Below are positions 8,879 to 17,453 of a stretch of DNA of 64,000 nt, in pieces (positions within the stretch are counted from its first letter, which is position 1; each line of letters begins with the position of its first letter). Below the pieces are notes generated by a model. The model was given only the letters and a program-made list of their open reading frames with translations, was not told where the DNA came from and did not search any database. The position numbers and the translations under genes were made by a program. Origin of the DNA: Curtobacterium sp. VKM Ac-1376 (GTDB taxonomy: Bacteria; Actinomycetota; Actinomycetes; Actinomycetales; Microbacteriaceae); assembly GCF_015351025.1 (NCBI RefSeq), contig NZ_JADKRV010000001.1, positions 1 to 64,000 of the forward strand, given 5' to 3'.

Positions 8879-9589
8879 GTGCAGCAGCAAGCGCCCGTCG
8901 CGATCATCATCGCGGCCATGAGCGAAGAGGTCTCGGCCTTCGCCGACCTGTTCGGTGGGGTCCCGATCCTCGACGGCCCCGTCGGCGGACACGACCCGCA
9001 CCGGCTTCTCGACATCGGTGGCGCAACGGTCGCCGTCCGCCGCAGCGGCATCGGGTTCACCAACGCGACGGCCGCCGTCGCGCACGGCTTCCACGACTTC
9101 GGACCGGGCATCCCGGTGATCAGCGTGGGGACCGCCGGCGGACTCATGCACGGCGTCGAGATCGGCGACGTGGTCGTCGGGGACCGGTACGTCAACCTCA
9201 ACGCCGACGCCACGGCGTTCGGCTACGCCCTGGGCCAGGTGCCCGGGATGCCGACCGGGTACGCCCCGGACGCCGGCCTGGTGGACCTCGCGATGGGTAC
9301 GGACGCGGGGTACCGGATGCGATCGGCGACGATCGGGTCGAGCGAGGTCTTCGTCACCGAGGGCCGCGCTCGCACACTCCGGGTCGCGTTCCCCGAGGTG
9401 GCGGCGGTCGACATGGAGTCAGCCGCCATCGCGCAGTTCGCCCACGTGCACGACATGCCGTTCGTGTCGGTCCGGTGCATCAGCGACCTCTGCGCGCCGG
9501 ACGGTGCGGAGTTCCGCGAGCACCTGGACGGCGCGGCCGCGCGCGCCGCGCGCGTGGTGCACGACGTGGTCCTCGGCCTGCGTTCCTGA
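8879..9589 (+). CDS. mtnN: 5'-methylthioadenosine/S-adenosylhomocysteine nucleosidase
   Basis: Cytoplasmic nucleosidase of 236 aa that cleaves adenine from methylthioadenosine and S-adenosylhomocysteine, for methionine salvage and removal of methylation by-products. Family marks: the N-terminal strand and AAMSEEVSAF, the GTAGGL core turn, the MESAAIAQ substrate-binding segment near residue 180, and the catalytic CISDLCA near residue 200. The start is a GTG with AGGA 7-8 bases upstream; beginning at the internal Met would cut the first beta strand. It follows the serine hydrolase gene by 57 bp and may share its transcript. Length is usual for the family. Confidence 0.9.
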   Translation: MQQQAPVAIIIAAMSEEVSAFADLFGGVPILDGPVGGHDPHRLLDIGGATVAVRRSGIGFTNATAAVAHGFHDFGPGIPVISVGTAGGLMHGVEIGDVVVGDRYVNLNADATAFGYALGQVPGMPTGYAPDAGLVDLAMGTDAGYRMRSATIGSSEVFVTEGRARTLRVAFPEVAAVDMESAAIAQFAHVHDMPFVSVRCISDLCAPDGAEFREHLDGAAARAARVVHDVVLGLRS

Positions 9590-9609
9590 GTCCAGCCGTT
9601 CGTCGGTCT

Positions 9610-9664
9610 GGAGGCGCGGGTCGCCGCCGCCGGTCCGCCGACGGTGATCCGGGCCTCCCGTCCG
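9610..9664 (+). terminator. hairpin terminator downstream of mtnN
   Basis: Imperfect inverted repeat with GGAGGCGCGGG on the left and CCGGGCCTCCCGTCC on the right, about 20 bp after the mtnN stop. It is a diverged member of the recurring GGGAGGCCC hairpin family of this window. Confidence 0.4.
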
Positions 9665-9824
9665 ACTGCCGTCGTCGTCCGACGGCCCCCTGCCGTCCCG
9701 GAATTGCGTTCCACGGACGTTCTCCGACCTTCTGGGACGAATCGCGTACCCGACGCCGAGTCGCTCGCTAGCCTCCCTTTCGGGGGGTCACGGAACCACG
9801 GCCAGTCACACAGGGAGATCAGCC

Positions 9825-9980
9825 ATGAGCGCCTACACCAGCGACGAGAACGTCGAACCTGCACGCATCACCACCTTCAAGCGCGTCCGCAAGCAGTGGC
9901 GTCGGACGGGTGAGGTCGGCTACACCCACAGCGGGAGCGACTTCTTCCGTGACGACGCCCCGGAAGCTGTCCAGCGGTAA
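9825..9980 (+). CDS. small basic protein, 51 aa, unknown function
   Basis: A short gene with a good ribosome site (GGGAG about 7 bases before the ATG). It codes for 51 residues with a basic middle (FKRVRKQWRRTG, residues 18-29) and an acidic, aromatic C-terminus (SDFFRDDAP). No family recognised. It stands alone in a 480-bp gap, followed by a strong hairpin at 10007. Its stop codon lies inside a short tandem repeat (CCAGCGGTAA, 2.8 copies). The ribosome site, the codon choice and the terminator support a real gene; only a search for homologues would settle it. Confidence 0.55.
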   Translation: MSAYTSDENVEPARITTFKRVRKQWRRTGEVGYTHSGSDFFRDDAPEAVQR

Positions 9981-10000
9981 CCAGCGGTAACCAGCGGCAG
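9971..10000. repeat. 10-bp tandem repeat, about 2.8 copies
   Basis: CCAGCGGTAA is repeated twice exactly and once as CCAGCGGCAG. The first copy supplies the stop codon of the 51-aa gene. Slippage here would only duplicate the stop. Confidence 0.8.
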
Positions 10001-10006
10001 TCAGGA

Positions 10007-10038
10007 AGTGCCCGCCAGGAACGGTCCTGGCGGGCACT
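10007..10038. terminator. bidirectional hairpin terminator
   Basis: Perfect 14-bp stem (AGTGCCCGCCAGGA and its complement) with an ACGG loop, between the converging 51-aa gene and the UvrA-like gene. The same loop is used at 39821-39852. Confidence 0.8.
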
Positions 10039-10066
10039 CGCGCGTCCGGGTCCGTCCTGCGCCCGG

Positions 10067-12490
10067 TCAGCGTCCGAGCTGTTCCCGCAGGTACGGCGCG
10101 GTCCGGCTGGTCTCCGATGCCGCCACCTCGGCCGGTGTGCCGGACGCGACCACGCGGCCACCGTCGCCGCCGCCGGAGGGCCCCATGTCGATGACGTGGT
10201 CGGCGCTGGCGACGACGTCCATCGCGTGCTCGACCACGACGACGGTGTTGCCGGCGTCGGTCAGGCGGGCGAGCTGGGCGGTCAGGAGCTCGACGTCGGC
10301 CGGGTGCAGACCCGTGGTCGGCTCGTCGAGCAGGTAGAGCGTGTGGCCGGTGCGTGCCCGCTGCAGTTCGGTGGCGAGCTTGATGCGCTGGGCTTCGCCC
10401 CCGGACAGCTCCGGCGCCGGCTGGCCGAGCCGCAGGTAGCCGAGGCCGACTTCGCGCAGGGTCTCGAGCCCGCGTCCGGCGGTCGGCAGGGATACCAGGA
10501 ACGGTGCGGCTTCGTCGACGGTCATGCCGAGGACGTCCGCGATCGAGGCGCCGTTCCACCGCACCTCGAGCGTCTCGGCGGTGTACCGCGAGCCGTGGCA
10601 CTCGGGGCACGGGGCCCAGCTGCCGGGCAGGAAGAGGAGCTCCACGGACACGGACCCCTCGCCCTGGCAGACCTCGCACCGGCCCCCGGCGACGTTGAAC
10701 GAGAACCGTCCGGCGGTCCAGCCGCGGGTCTTCGCGTCGTCGGTCTGGGCGAAGGCGGCCCGCACGGCGTCGAACAGGCCGGTGTAGGTCGCGAGGTTCG
10801 AGCGCGGGGTGCGGCCGATCGGTTTCTGGTCGACCTGCACGACACGGTCGATCAGGGGGTGGGACGTCGCGACCCCGGGCAGCACGCCGCCGACGAGCGA
10901 TGACTTGCCGGAGCCGCTGACGCCGGTGACCGCGGTGAGGACGCCGAGGGGCAGGTCCACGTTCAGCCCGCGGAGGTTGTGCAGGGTGAGGTCGCGGAGC
11001 TCGAGCGTGCCCATCGGGGTGCGCACGGAGCGGTCGGTCGTCGGCTGTCGGGGCTCGAGGAACCGCCGCGTGACGGACGCTTCGACCTCGGCGAGCCCGG
11101 CGACCGGTCCGCTGTACAGCACGGTGCCGCCGCCGGTGCCCGCACGCGGGCCGACGTCGACGATCCAGTCGGCGCGGCGCACGATGCTCATGTCGTGCTC
11201 GACGACGAAGACGCTGTTGCCGCCCGCGCGCAGGTCGTCCAGGACGTCGAGCAGGGACTCGGCGTCGGCGGGGTGGAGTCCGGCGCTCGGTTCGTCGAGG
11301 ACGTAGACGACCCCGAACAGCCCGGAGCGCAGCTGCGTCGCGATCCGCAGCCGCTGGGTCTCGCCGGGGGAGAGCGTCGGGGTGGCGCGGTCGAGCGCGA
11401 GGTAGCCGAGGCCCAGACCGACGAGGACCTCGACGCGGGTGAGCAGGTCGCGGGAGATCGCCACGGCGACCTCGGTGTGCTCGCCGGACGATGCTCGCGA
11501 CGTCGCCGCTGCCGCGTCGGTGATCGCCGCGATCGGGCGCAGGACGTCGGCCAGGCCGGTCAGCGGCAGGGCGTTCAGCTCGGCGATCGAGTTGCCGCCG
11601 ATCGTGACGGCGAGGGCGGCTCGGGTCAGGCCGGTGCCGCCGCACAGCCCGCACGGGCCGGACTCGACGAACTGCAGCACCTTCTTCCGCTGCGTCTCGC
11701 TCTGCGAGTCGGCCAAGGTGTGCAGCACGAACTGACGCGCGCTCCAGAAGCGTCCCTTGTACGGCTTCGCGACGCGGTCCCGCTTCGGGTGCACCTGCAC
11801 GACGGGCTGCTCCTCGGTGAACAGCAACCAGTCGCGGTCCGCACGCGGGAGCTCGCGCCAGGGCCGGTCGATGTCGTAGCCGAGCACGGCGGTGACGTCG
11901 CGCAGGTTCTTGCCCTGCCACGCACCGGGCCAGGCGGTGATCGCGCCGTCGCGGATGCTCAGCGACGGGTCGTGCACGGCCGATGCCTCGGTGACCTCGC
12001 GCGCGGTCCCGATGCCGTGGCACCGGGGGCAGGCGCCGGCGACGGTGTTCGGCGAGAAGGAGTCCGACTCGAGCCGGTCGGCGCCGGACGGGTAGGTGCC
12101 GGCACGCGAGTAGAGCATGCGCATCGAGTTCGACAGCGTGGTCATGGTGCCGACGGTGGAACGGGAGCTCGGGGCGCCGCGACGCTGTTGCAGGGCGACG
12201 GCGGGCGGCAGCCCGGTGATCGAGTCGACGTGCGGGGTGGACCCCTGCGCGATCAGCCGCCGCGCGTACGGGGCGACGGACTCGAGGAACCGGCGCTGGG
12301 CCTCGGCGAAGACGGTGCCGAACGCGAGCGAGGACTTGCCGGAGCCGGAGACGCCCGTGAAGGCGACGATCCGGTCGCGGGGGATGTCCACGTCGACGGC
12401 GCGCAGGTTGTTCTCGCGGGCACCGCGGACGCGGATGAAGTCGTCCGGCCCCGGGCGGTCGTCGGGAGCGGTCGGGCGAGGAGTGGGCAT
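10067..12490 (-). CDS. UvrA-like ABC ATPase (short type)
   Basis: Protein of 807 aa from the ATG at 12490. It has two UvrA-type ABC modules: Walker A GVSGSGKSS at about residues 46-54 and again near 545, two ABC signature regions (LSPGETQRL and LSGGEAQRI), and two Walker B regions (YVLDEPSAGLHP and YLLDEPTTGLHP). Cysteine pairs of the zinc modules are present (CPRCHG, CGLCGG, CEVCQG, CPECHG). Canonical UvrA is about 950 aa, so this is the shorter class that lacks the UvrB-binding region. Such paralogues occur in actinobacteria and some give self-resistance to DNA-intercalating drugs (DrrC type). Excision repair proper is presumably served by another gene. It stands alone between two hairpins. 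Confidence 0.85.
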   Translation of the reverse strand: MPTPRPTAPDDRPGPDDFIRVRGARENNLRAVDVDIPRDRIVAFTGVSGSGKSSLAFGTVFAEAQRRFLESVAPYARRLIAQGSTPHVDSITGLPPAVALQQRRGAPSSRSTVGTMTTLSNSMRMLYSRAGTYPSGADRLESDSFSPNTVAGACPRCHGIGTAREVTEASAVHDPSLSIRDGAITAWPGAWQGKNLRDVTAVLGYDIDRPWRELPRADRDWLLFTEEQPVVQVHPKRDRVAKPYKGRFWSARQFVLHTLADSQSETQRKKVLQFVESGPCGLCGGTGLTRAALAVTIGGNSIAELNALPLTGLADVLRPIAAITDAAAATSRASSGEHTEVAVAISRDLLTRVEVLVGLGLGYLALDRATPTLSPGETQRLRIATQLRSGLFGVVYVLDEPSAGLHPADAESLLDVLDDLRAGGNSVFVVEHDMSIVRRADWIVDVGPRAGTGGGTVLYSGPVAGLAEVEASVTRRFLEPRQPTTDRSVRTPMGTLELRDLTLHNLRGLNVDLPLGVLTAVTGVSGSGKSSLVGGVLPGVATSHPLIDRVVQVDQKPIGRTPRSNLATYTGLFDAVRAAFAQTDDAKTRGWTAGRFSFNVAGGRCEVCQGEGSVSVELLFLPGSWAPCPECHGSRYTAETLEVRWNGASIADVLGMTVDEAAPFLVSLPTAGRGLETLREVGLGYLRLGQPAPELSGGEAQRIKLATELQRARTGHTLYLLDEPTTGLHPADVELLTAQLARLTDAGNTVVVVEHAMDVVASADHVIDMGPSGGGDGGRVVASGTPAEVAASETSRTAPYLREQLGR

Positions 12491-12586
12491 TCGCCCGATC
12501 GTAGGCGCGGCCACTGGGAGGACGGGTGCGCGCGACAGCGCCCCGTCGTGGTCGACGGGGCGCTGTTCGTGGCAGTGCGGCGGGTG

Positions 12587-13267
12587 TTACTTGATCTGTG
12601 CGGTGATGGTGGCGGTGCCGACGAGGAGGCCGCGCTTGACGGCGTCGGTGCCGAAGGTCTTGTTCAGCAGGCCGGCTGCGTCCTCGCTGATGTGGACGGT
12701 GGTGCCGGTGAGGATCGCGTTGTCGCCCTCGAGCTGGAGGGGCTTGAGGGAGCCACCGTGCAGCTCGAACAGGAACGCGTTGGCCGCGGCGACCTTGCCG
12801 TTGACGAGGACGTCGCCGTACAGCTTCGACGAGCCCGGGTTCACGACGAAGTTCTCCAACGTGACGGTGGTGTCGCCGGCCTTGAGGGTCAGACCCGAGT
12901 CGTCGTGGTTCAGCAGCCCCTGCACGTAGGGGCGGTAGTCGCCGTCGGGCGACCAGTAGGTGACCGACCCGGCGGTGATCGGGAACGACACCGACCCGTC
13001 TTCCAGGGTCGCGTCGCCGGAGACGCCGGGGGTGAGCTTCAGGGCGGTGAGGGCGTCGGTGAAGCCGGAGTCGAGCTGCACGGCGGTGGAGCCGCCGAGG
13101 ACCTCGGGGACCGAGGCGACGGGGGCGGGGATGTCCGACGAGGACGACGACACCGTGTGCACGTTCGGGGTGGCGGCCTGGGCGGAGGAGATCCCGAACG
13201 CGGCGCCACCGAGGACGAGGGCGCCGGTCGTGGCGAGGGTGATGGAGGTCTTGAGGCTCTTGCGCAT
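12587..13267 (-). CDS. secreted protein, HtaA-like fold suspected
   Basis: A 226-aa exported protein. The signal peptide covers residues 1-31 (basic start, then TLATTGALVLGGAAFG, then cleavage after SSAQA). The mature part is Gly/Thr/Val-rich and beta-strand-like, with FPITAGSV, SGLTLKAGDTTVTLENFVV and a C-terminal LVGTATITAQIK. This spacing recalls HtaA-type domains, but I see no haem ligand and no membrane or sortase anchor, so no function is assigned. The start is fixed by the signal peptide and an AAAGGA ribosome site. It is divergent from a small membrane protein gene. Confidence 0.65.
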   Translation of the reverse strand: MRKSLKTSITLATTGALVLGGAAFGISSAQAATPNVHTVSSSSSDIPAPVASVPEVLGGSTAVQLDSGFTDALTALKLTPGVSGDATLEDGSVSFPITAGSVTYWSPDGDYRPYVQGLLNHDDSGLTLKAGDTTVTLENFVVNPGSSKLYGDVLVNGKVAAANAFLFELHGGSLKPLQLEGDNAILTGTTVHISEDAAGLLNKTFGTDAVKRGLLVGTATITAQIK

Positions 13268-13483
13268 CGTGATCAGTCCTTTGCTGTCGTCGCGCTCGGC
13301 GCGGCTGCTGTGTGCGCGCCGAACACACCCTGGAGGAGGGTGGAGAACCAGCGTGGTGCGGCTGGTGAGCGCTCCCGGTGGTTCCCGGTCGTTGCAGGTG
13401 ATTCGGCACCCTGCGGCGAAGGGTTTGGACGGATCTGCCGTCGTTACCGCTCTGTGACCTTCGGGCTCATCCGGACAGCGGTC

Positions 13484-13750
13484 ATGGCATCGACGTCCAG
13501 TCGTCCCACCTCCGTCGCCGTGTCGTTCGTCATCTGGCTGGTGGTGGTCCTGGCGAACATCCTGCAGGGCATCATCGGTCTGGTCTCGGGTGGCAGCTCC
13601 TCCGCCGCACAGGACGTCGGCACCGCCCCGCTCGTCGGCGGCGCGGCGTCGGGTGGCAACGCCTTCGGTTGGATCGGTGGCGTCGCGGTGCTCATCGCGA
13701 CCATCCTGATGTACGTCGGTGGCGCGAACGGGTACTTCCGTCGCCACTGA
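13484..13750 (+). CDS. small membrane protein of unknown function
   Basis: An 88-aa protein with two hydrophobic spans (VAVSFVIWLVVVLANILQG and WIGGVAVLIATILMYVGG) separated by a Ser/Gly-rich loop, ending in a basic tail (YFRRH). Family not recognised. It is divergent from the secreted protein gene (216-bp gap) and ends 61 bp before a 48-bp perfect palindrome that would terminate it. Confidence 0.6.
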   Translation: MASTSSRPTSVAVSFVIWLVVVLANILQGIIGLVSGGSSSAAQDVGTAPLVGGAASGGNAFGWIGGVAVLIATILMYVGGANGYFRRH

Positions 13751-13811
13751 TCGGGCGTGCGTGCGGACGCGCTCCTGCGTGACGCACACCGGTCGCTGGA
13801 CGCGACCACCT

Positions 13812-13859
13812 GACGGACGGGAGGCCCGGTGCCAGCTGGCACCGGGCCTCCCGTCCGTC
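13812..13859. terminator. 48-bp perfect palindrome, bidirectional terminator
   Basis: Two 24-base arms, GACGGACGGGAGGCCCGGTG plus CCAG and their exact complement, meet with no loop. It lies between converging genes and is the longest perfect member of the GGGAGGCCC hairpin family in this window. Confidence 0.8.
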
Positions 13860-13870
13860 GTCTGCTCGTG

Positions 13871-15268
13871 TCAGAACGCCTTGCCCGGGTTCAGGGTCCC
13901 CGCCGGGTCGAGCGCGTCCTTGACGGAGCGGTGCATCGCGAGCACGCGGTCGCCGAGCTCGACCCGCAGGCCCGGCAGCTTCAGCAGCCCGACGCCGTGC
14001 TCACCGGTCACGGTCCCGCCGAGCGCCAGGCAGTCCGCCACGATCTGGTCGAACGCGGTCTTCGCGCGGGCCTTCGCGGCGTCGTCGCCCTCGGGCGCGA
14101 TGATCAGCGGGTGCAGGTTGCCGTCGCCGGCGTGCGCGATGTTGGCGATCGTGACGTCCTGCGCGTCCGCGGTCACCTGGATCCGCCGGAGCATCTCGGG
14201 CACCGCGCTCCGCGGCACGCAGATGTCCTCGGTCAGCACCGGACCGAGCCGTTCGAGTGCTGGGTAGGCGAGTCGGCGGGCCTGGAACAGCCGGTCGATG
14301 TCCCGGGGTTCGGTGGCCCGCTCGACGTCCGTGCCACCGGCCTCGGCGAAGACGTCCGCGACGTGGTCGCCGATCTCGTCGCCGGCCGCACCGCGTTCGT
14401 CGATCCGTGCGAGCAGCAGGGTGTCGACGTCCGCCGGCAGCCCGAGGTGCATCCAGTCGTCGACGGCTCGCAGGCAGGTGCGGTCGACGATCTCGAGTGC
14501 CGCGGGGATGATCCCCGCGCGCGAGATCGCGGCCACGGCGTCTCCCGCCGCGGTCAGGGAGGGGAAGTACCCGATCACCGCCCGTTCGTCACGGCCGGCC
14601 AGGGGGAGCAGCTTCACGGTGACCGACACGACGATGCCGAGCGTGCCCTCGGAACCGACCAGCAGTCCGGTGAGGTCGTACCCGGCGACGCCCTTCGCCG
14701 TTCGGCGGCCGAGCTCCACCACCGACCCGTCGGCCAGCACGACGGTCAGGCCGAGCACGTAGTCGCGGGTGACCCCGTACTTGACGCAGCAGATGCCGCC
14801 AGCGTTCGTCGCGACGTTGCCGCCGATCGTCGAGATCGCCGAGCTCGCGGGGTCCGGCGGGTACCAGAGGCCGTGCTCCGCGACCGCGGCGCGGAGTGCG
14901 TCGTTGATGACGCCGGGTTCGGTGACCGCGTACCGCTCGTCGGTGTTCACCTCGAGCACCCGGTTCATCCGCTCGAGCGACACGACGATCGAGTCGGCCA
15001 TCGCGTTCGCGCCGCCGGACAGACCGGTGCCGGCACCGCGAGGGACGACCCGGAGACCGGCGGCGGCTGCCCAGCGGACGGCGGTCACGACGTCGTCGGT
15101 GCTGCGTGCCAGGACCACGGCGAGCGGTGGAGTGGAGTCGGCCCACTCGGCGTCGTCGTGGCGGTAGCGCTCGAGGGACTCCGGGTCGCGGAGCACCTGG
15201 TTGGACCCCAGCAGGTGTTCGAGGGCGGTGGCGTCGGCTGCGGTGTCGGATGCGGCGGTGACGGTCAT
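13871..15268 (-). CDS. FAD-binding oxidase, GlcD/D-lactate dehydrogenase type
   Basis: Protein of 465 aa of the FAD-linked oxidase family (glycolate oxidase subunit D, D-lactate or D-2-hydroxyglutarate dehydrogenase). The FAD-binding domain is shown by PRGAGTGLSGGANA near residue 85 and VGSEGTLGIV near 205. The C-terminal cap domain ends with AHAGDGNLHPL, TGEHGVGLLK and the short tail GTLNPGKAF. All are typical, and the length matches GlcD. It oxidises a 2-hydroxyacid, passing electrons to FAD and then the respiratory chain. No GlcE/GlcF partner is adjacent, so a single-subunit D-lactate dehydrogenase is plausible. Confidence 0.88.
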   Translation of the reverse strand: MTVTAASDTAADATALEHLLGSNQVLRDPESLERYRHDDAEWADSTPPLAVVLARSTDDVVTAVRWAAAAGLRVVPRGAGTGLSGGANAMADSIVVSLERMNRVLEVNTDERYAVTEPGVINDALRAAVAEHGLWYPPDPASSAISTIGGNVATNAGGICCVKYGVTRDYVLGLTVVLADGSVVELGRRTAKGVAGYDLTGLLVGSEGTLGIVVSVTVKLLPLAGRDERAVIGYFPSLTAAGDAVAAISRAGIIPAALEIVDRTCLRAVDDWMHLGLPADVDTLLLARIDERGAAGDEIGDHVADVFAEAGGTDVERATEPRDIDRLFQARRLAYPALERLGPVLTEDICVPRSAVPEMLRRIQVTADAQDVTIANIAHAGDGNLHPLIIAPEGDDAAKARAKTAFDQIVADCLALGGTVTGEHGVGLLKLPGLRVELGDRVLAMHRSVKDALDPAGTLNPGKAF

Positions 15269-15329
15269 GCGGGGTGAGGGTCCTTCCGGGGCGCGGCGGT
15301 GCGGTTCGGGTGCATCGACGATACGCCGG

Positions 15330-15764
15330 TCAGTCCAGGCAGAACTCGTTGCCCTCGACGTCCTGCATGACGATGCACGACTCGTCGACCTGGTTCGCGG
15401 TCATGCGCCGGAGCTGGGTGGCGCCGAGTCCGACCAGTCGGGCGCTCTCGGCGTCGAGGGCCGCGAGCCGTTCGGCGCCGGTCATCCCGGTACCGACCCG
15501 GACGTCCAGGTGCACGCGGTTCTTCACCGTCTTGCCCTCGGGGACGCGCTGGAAGAACAGGCGGGGCCCGGCGCCGACCGGGTCGACGCACGCGAAGGCC
15601 GATCCCTGGTGCTCCGGCGGCAGCGACCGGTCGAACGCGTCCCAGTCGGCGAACCCCGGTGGGGGCGGCGGCACCACGTACCCGAGGACCTCGCACCAGA
15701 ACCGGGCGACACGCTCCGGCTCGGCGCAGTCGAACGTCACCTGGACCTGTCGCACCGTTGCCAT
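15330..15764 (-). CDS. VOC family (glyoxalase-like) protein
   Basis: A 144-aa vicinal-oxygen-chelate fold protein. It opens with a typical strand and helix (VQVTFDCAEPERVARFWCEVLGY), has a Pro-rich loop (PPPPPGF), the central FQRVPEGKTVKNRVHLDV, and a final MQDVEGNEFCL, which is the usual C-terminal metal or substrate strand. Members without a fixed chemistry are often called glyoxalase/bleomycin-resistance-like, and no specific reaction can be assigned. The ATG at 15764 gives the family-type N-terminus; an in-frame ATG 24 bases upstream adds residues without support. Confidence 0.82.
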   Translation of the reverse strand: MATVRQVQVTFDCAEPERVARFWCEVLGYVVPPPPPGFADWDAFDRSLPPEHQGSAFACVDPVGAGPRLFFQRVPEGKTVKNRVHLDVRVGTGMTGAERLAALDAESARLVGLGATQLRRMTANQVDESCIVMQDVEGNEFCLD

Positions 15765-15812
15765 GGCGCCGAGGATACGACGATGCACGACCGGCGTCCG
15801 CTCAGCGTCCGC

Positions 15813-16391
15813 TCAACCGAGCTGGGCGGCGGCGGCCCGGAGCTCGGCGAGCGCGGCCGTGGCGTGGTCGGCCAGCCGGTCGTCGTCCGCGCGCCCCACA
15901 CCGGACCACCGCTCGAAGCCCTGCTTGAAGGCGAGGACACCCATCTCCGCGGCGAGTCGAGCGGGCGCGTCGGGGACACCGCGGCCGACCAGGGCGTCGG
16001 TCATGGCCGCGGCCATCCCGACGCTCTTCAGGGCGTCGCGCTCCTGCAGCTCGGCGCTGGCGGCGACGGCCGCACGCAGTCGTGGTCCGAGCTCGCGGTT
16101 GAGCGGTCCCATCTCGTCCGAGGCCCGTTCCAGTCCGGCGGCGACGGCATCGAGCGGGGTGGCGCCGGCCGGTGCACCGGTGATCCCCTCGGCCAGGAGT
16201 CGGCTCAGGGTCTCCTGCCCGGCGACGAGTAGTTCGCGCTTGTCCGGGAAGTGCCGGAAGAACGTGCTCTTCGTGACACCGGCGCGCTCGGTGATCTGCG
16301 CGACGGTCGTCTCGTCGTAGCCCTGCTCGGAGAACAGGTCGACCGCGGCCAGGACCAGTCGTTCCCGGGCCCCGGGTTGCCATCGCACCAT
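15813..16391 (-). CDS. TetR family repressor of the adjacent oxidoreductase
   Basis: Protein of 192 aa. The N-terminal TetR helix-turn-helix is clear: RERLVLAAVDLFSEQGYDET, then ITERAGVTKSTFFRHFPDKRE (residues about 9-52). The C-terminal ligand-binding part is variable, as usual. It is divergent from an NAD(P)-binding oxidoreductase gene with 85 bp between the starts, and that gap carries a perfect palindrome, so the protein probably represses both genes. The ligand is unknown. Confidence 0.9.
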   Translation of the reverse strand: MVRWQPGARERLVLAAVDLFSEQGYDETTVAQITERAGVTKSTFFRHFPDKRELLVAGQETLSRLLAEGITGAPAGATPLDAVAAGLERASDEMGPLNRELGPRLRAAVAASAELQERDALKSVGMAAAMTDALVGRGVPDAPARLAAEMGVLAFKQGFERWSGVGRADDDRLADHATAALAELRAAAAQLG

Positions 16392-16409
16392 GGGACGATC
16401 ATACGCGAC

Positions 16410-16456
16410 GGGACAATTGTCCCATCGCGGGTGTACGGTGACGGTACAAAAGTCCC
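16410..16456. promoter_or_regulatory. TetR operator pair
   Basis: Perfect 14-bp palindrome GGGACAATTGTCCC at 16410-16423, and a second site GGTACAAAAGTCCC at 16443-16456 with three differences. Both lie in the 85-bp gap between the divergent TetR and oxidoreductase genes. Another half-site, GGGAC, lies at the TetR start. This placement is that of an autoregulated TetR switch. Confidence 0.7.
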
Positions 16457-16476
16457 ATCACTTCTGAGGAGCACCC

Positions 16477-17358
16477 ATGCACGTCTTCGTCACCGGCGGC
16501 ACCGGCACCATCGGCACCGCGGTCGTCACCGAACTCATCGCCGCCGGGCACACCGTCACGGCCCTGGCCCGGTCGGGCCGGTCGGCCGCTGCCCTCGTCG
16601 CCGCGGGGGCGACCCCCGCGCGCGGTGCACTCACCGACCTCGACGTCCTGCGCGAGGGCGCACGCGGCGCCGACGGCGTGATCAGCCTCGCGTTCTCGAA
16701 CGACTTCAGCTCGGCCGAGGCGCTCGAGCGGGGCATCGCGGAGGAAGGCGCGGCCATGGCCGCACTCGGCGAGGCACTCGTCGGCAGCGACCGCCCGTTC
16801 GTCGTCGTATCCGGCACGCCGTGGGAGCCCGGCCGGGCCTCGGTCGAGACCGACCCGCTCCCGCTCGAGGGGCCGGTCGCGGGTCGAGCCCGATCCGTCC
16901 TCGCCGCCCTCGAACTGGCGGCACGGGGTGTCCGGGTCTCGGCGATCCGGCTGCCCCGCACCGTGCACGCTGACGGCGCGGGCGGGTTCGCCGGCATCCT
17001 GACCGAGACCGCCCGGCAGGGTGGCGTCGCCGGCTACCCGGGTGACGGTGAACAGCGGTGGCCGGCCGTGCACGCCGCTGACGCCGCCGTGCTGTTCCGG
17101 CTCGCGCTCGAGGGTGCACCGGCGGGGACCGTCTGGCACGCGGTCGCCGACGAGGGCGACCGGGTGCGCGACCTGGCCGAGGTCATCGGGCGCCGGCTCC
17201 GCCTGCCGGTCGAGCGGGTGGCCGACGAGACGTTCGGCGCGTTCGCGCCGATCTTCGCGATGGACCAGCCGTCGTCGAGTGCCCACACGCGCGAAGCGCT
17301 CGGCTGGGTGCCGACGCACCCCAGCCTGCTCGAGGACCTGGAGAACGTGCAGCGCTGA
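16477..17358 (+). CDS. NAD(P)-dependent epimerase/oxidoreductase (atypical SDR)
   Basis: A 293-aa Rossmann protein with the nucleotide-binding motif TGGTGTIGTAVV at residues 7-18 and later segments typical of the NmrA/atypical-SDR epimerase group (PFVVVSGTPWE, VSAIRLPRTVH, AVHAADAAVLFRLALE). A TGAGGAG ribosome site precedes the ATG. Its partner TetR is divergent and the operators lie close to its promoter, so it is likely induced by a small molecule that it helps remove. Quinone or aldehyde reduction are possibilities; no substrate is visible. Confidence 0.8.
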   Translation: MHVFVTGGTGTIGTAVVTELIAAGHTVTALARSGRSAAALVAAGATPARGALTDLDVLREGARGADGVISLAFSNDFSSAEALERGIAEEGAAMAALGEALVGSDRPFVVVSGTPWEPGRASVETDPLPLEGPVAGRARSVLAALELAARGVRVSAIRLPRTVHADGAGGFAGILTETARQGGVAGYPGDGEQRWPAVHAADAAVLFRLALEGAPAGTVWHAVADEGDRVRDLAEVIGRRLRLPVERVADETFGAFAPIFAMDQPSSSAHTREALGWVPTHPSLLEDLENVQR

Positions 17359-17397
17359 GCGCGGCTCGCACCGTCAGCGGTGGGCGCACGGTGCGCC

Positions 17398-17439
17398 GGA
17401 CGGGAGGCGCGGTGCCGGACCGCCACGGGCCTCCCGTCC
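17398..17439. terminator. GGGAGGC-type hairpin between convergent genes
   Basis: Arms GGACGGGAGG and CCTCCCGTCC pair perfectly; the inner part is imperfect. Diverged member of the recurring hairpin family. Confidence 0.65.
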
Positions 17440-17453
17440 GCCGTGCAGCCGCG

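Noticed and set aside
9819..13409. A 1196-aa open frame on the minus strand across the UvrA-like gene
   Set aside because: It is in a different frame from the UvrA-like protein, is Arg/Pro/His-rich and shows no domain. The UvrA frame has full ABC motifs.
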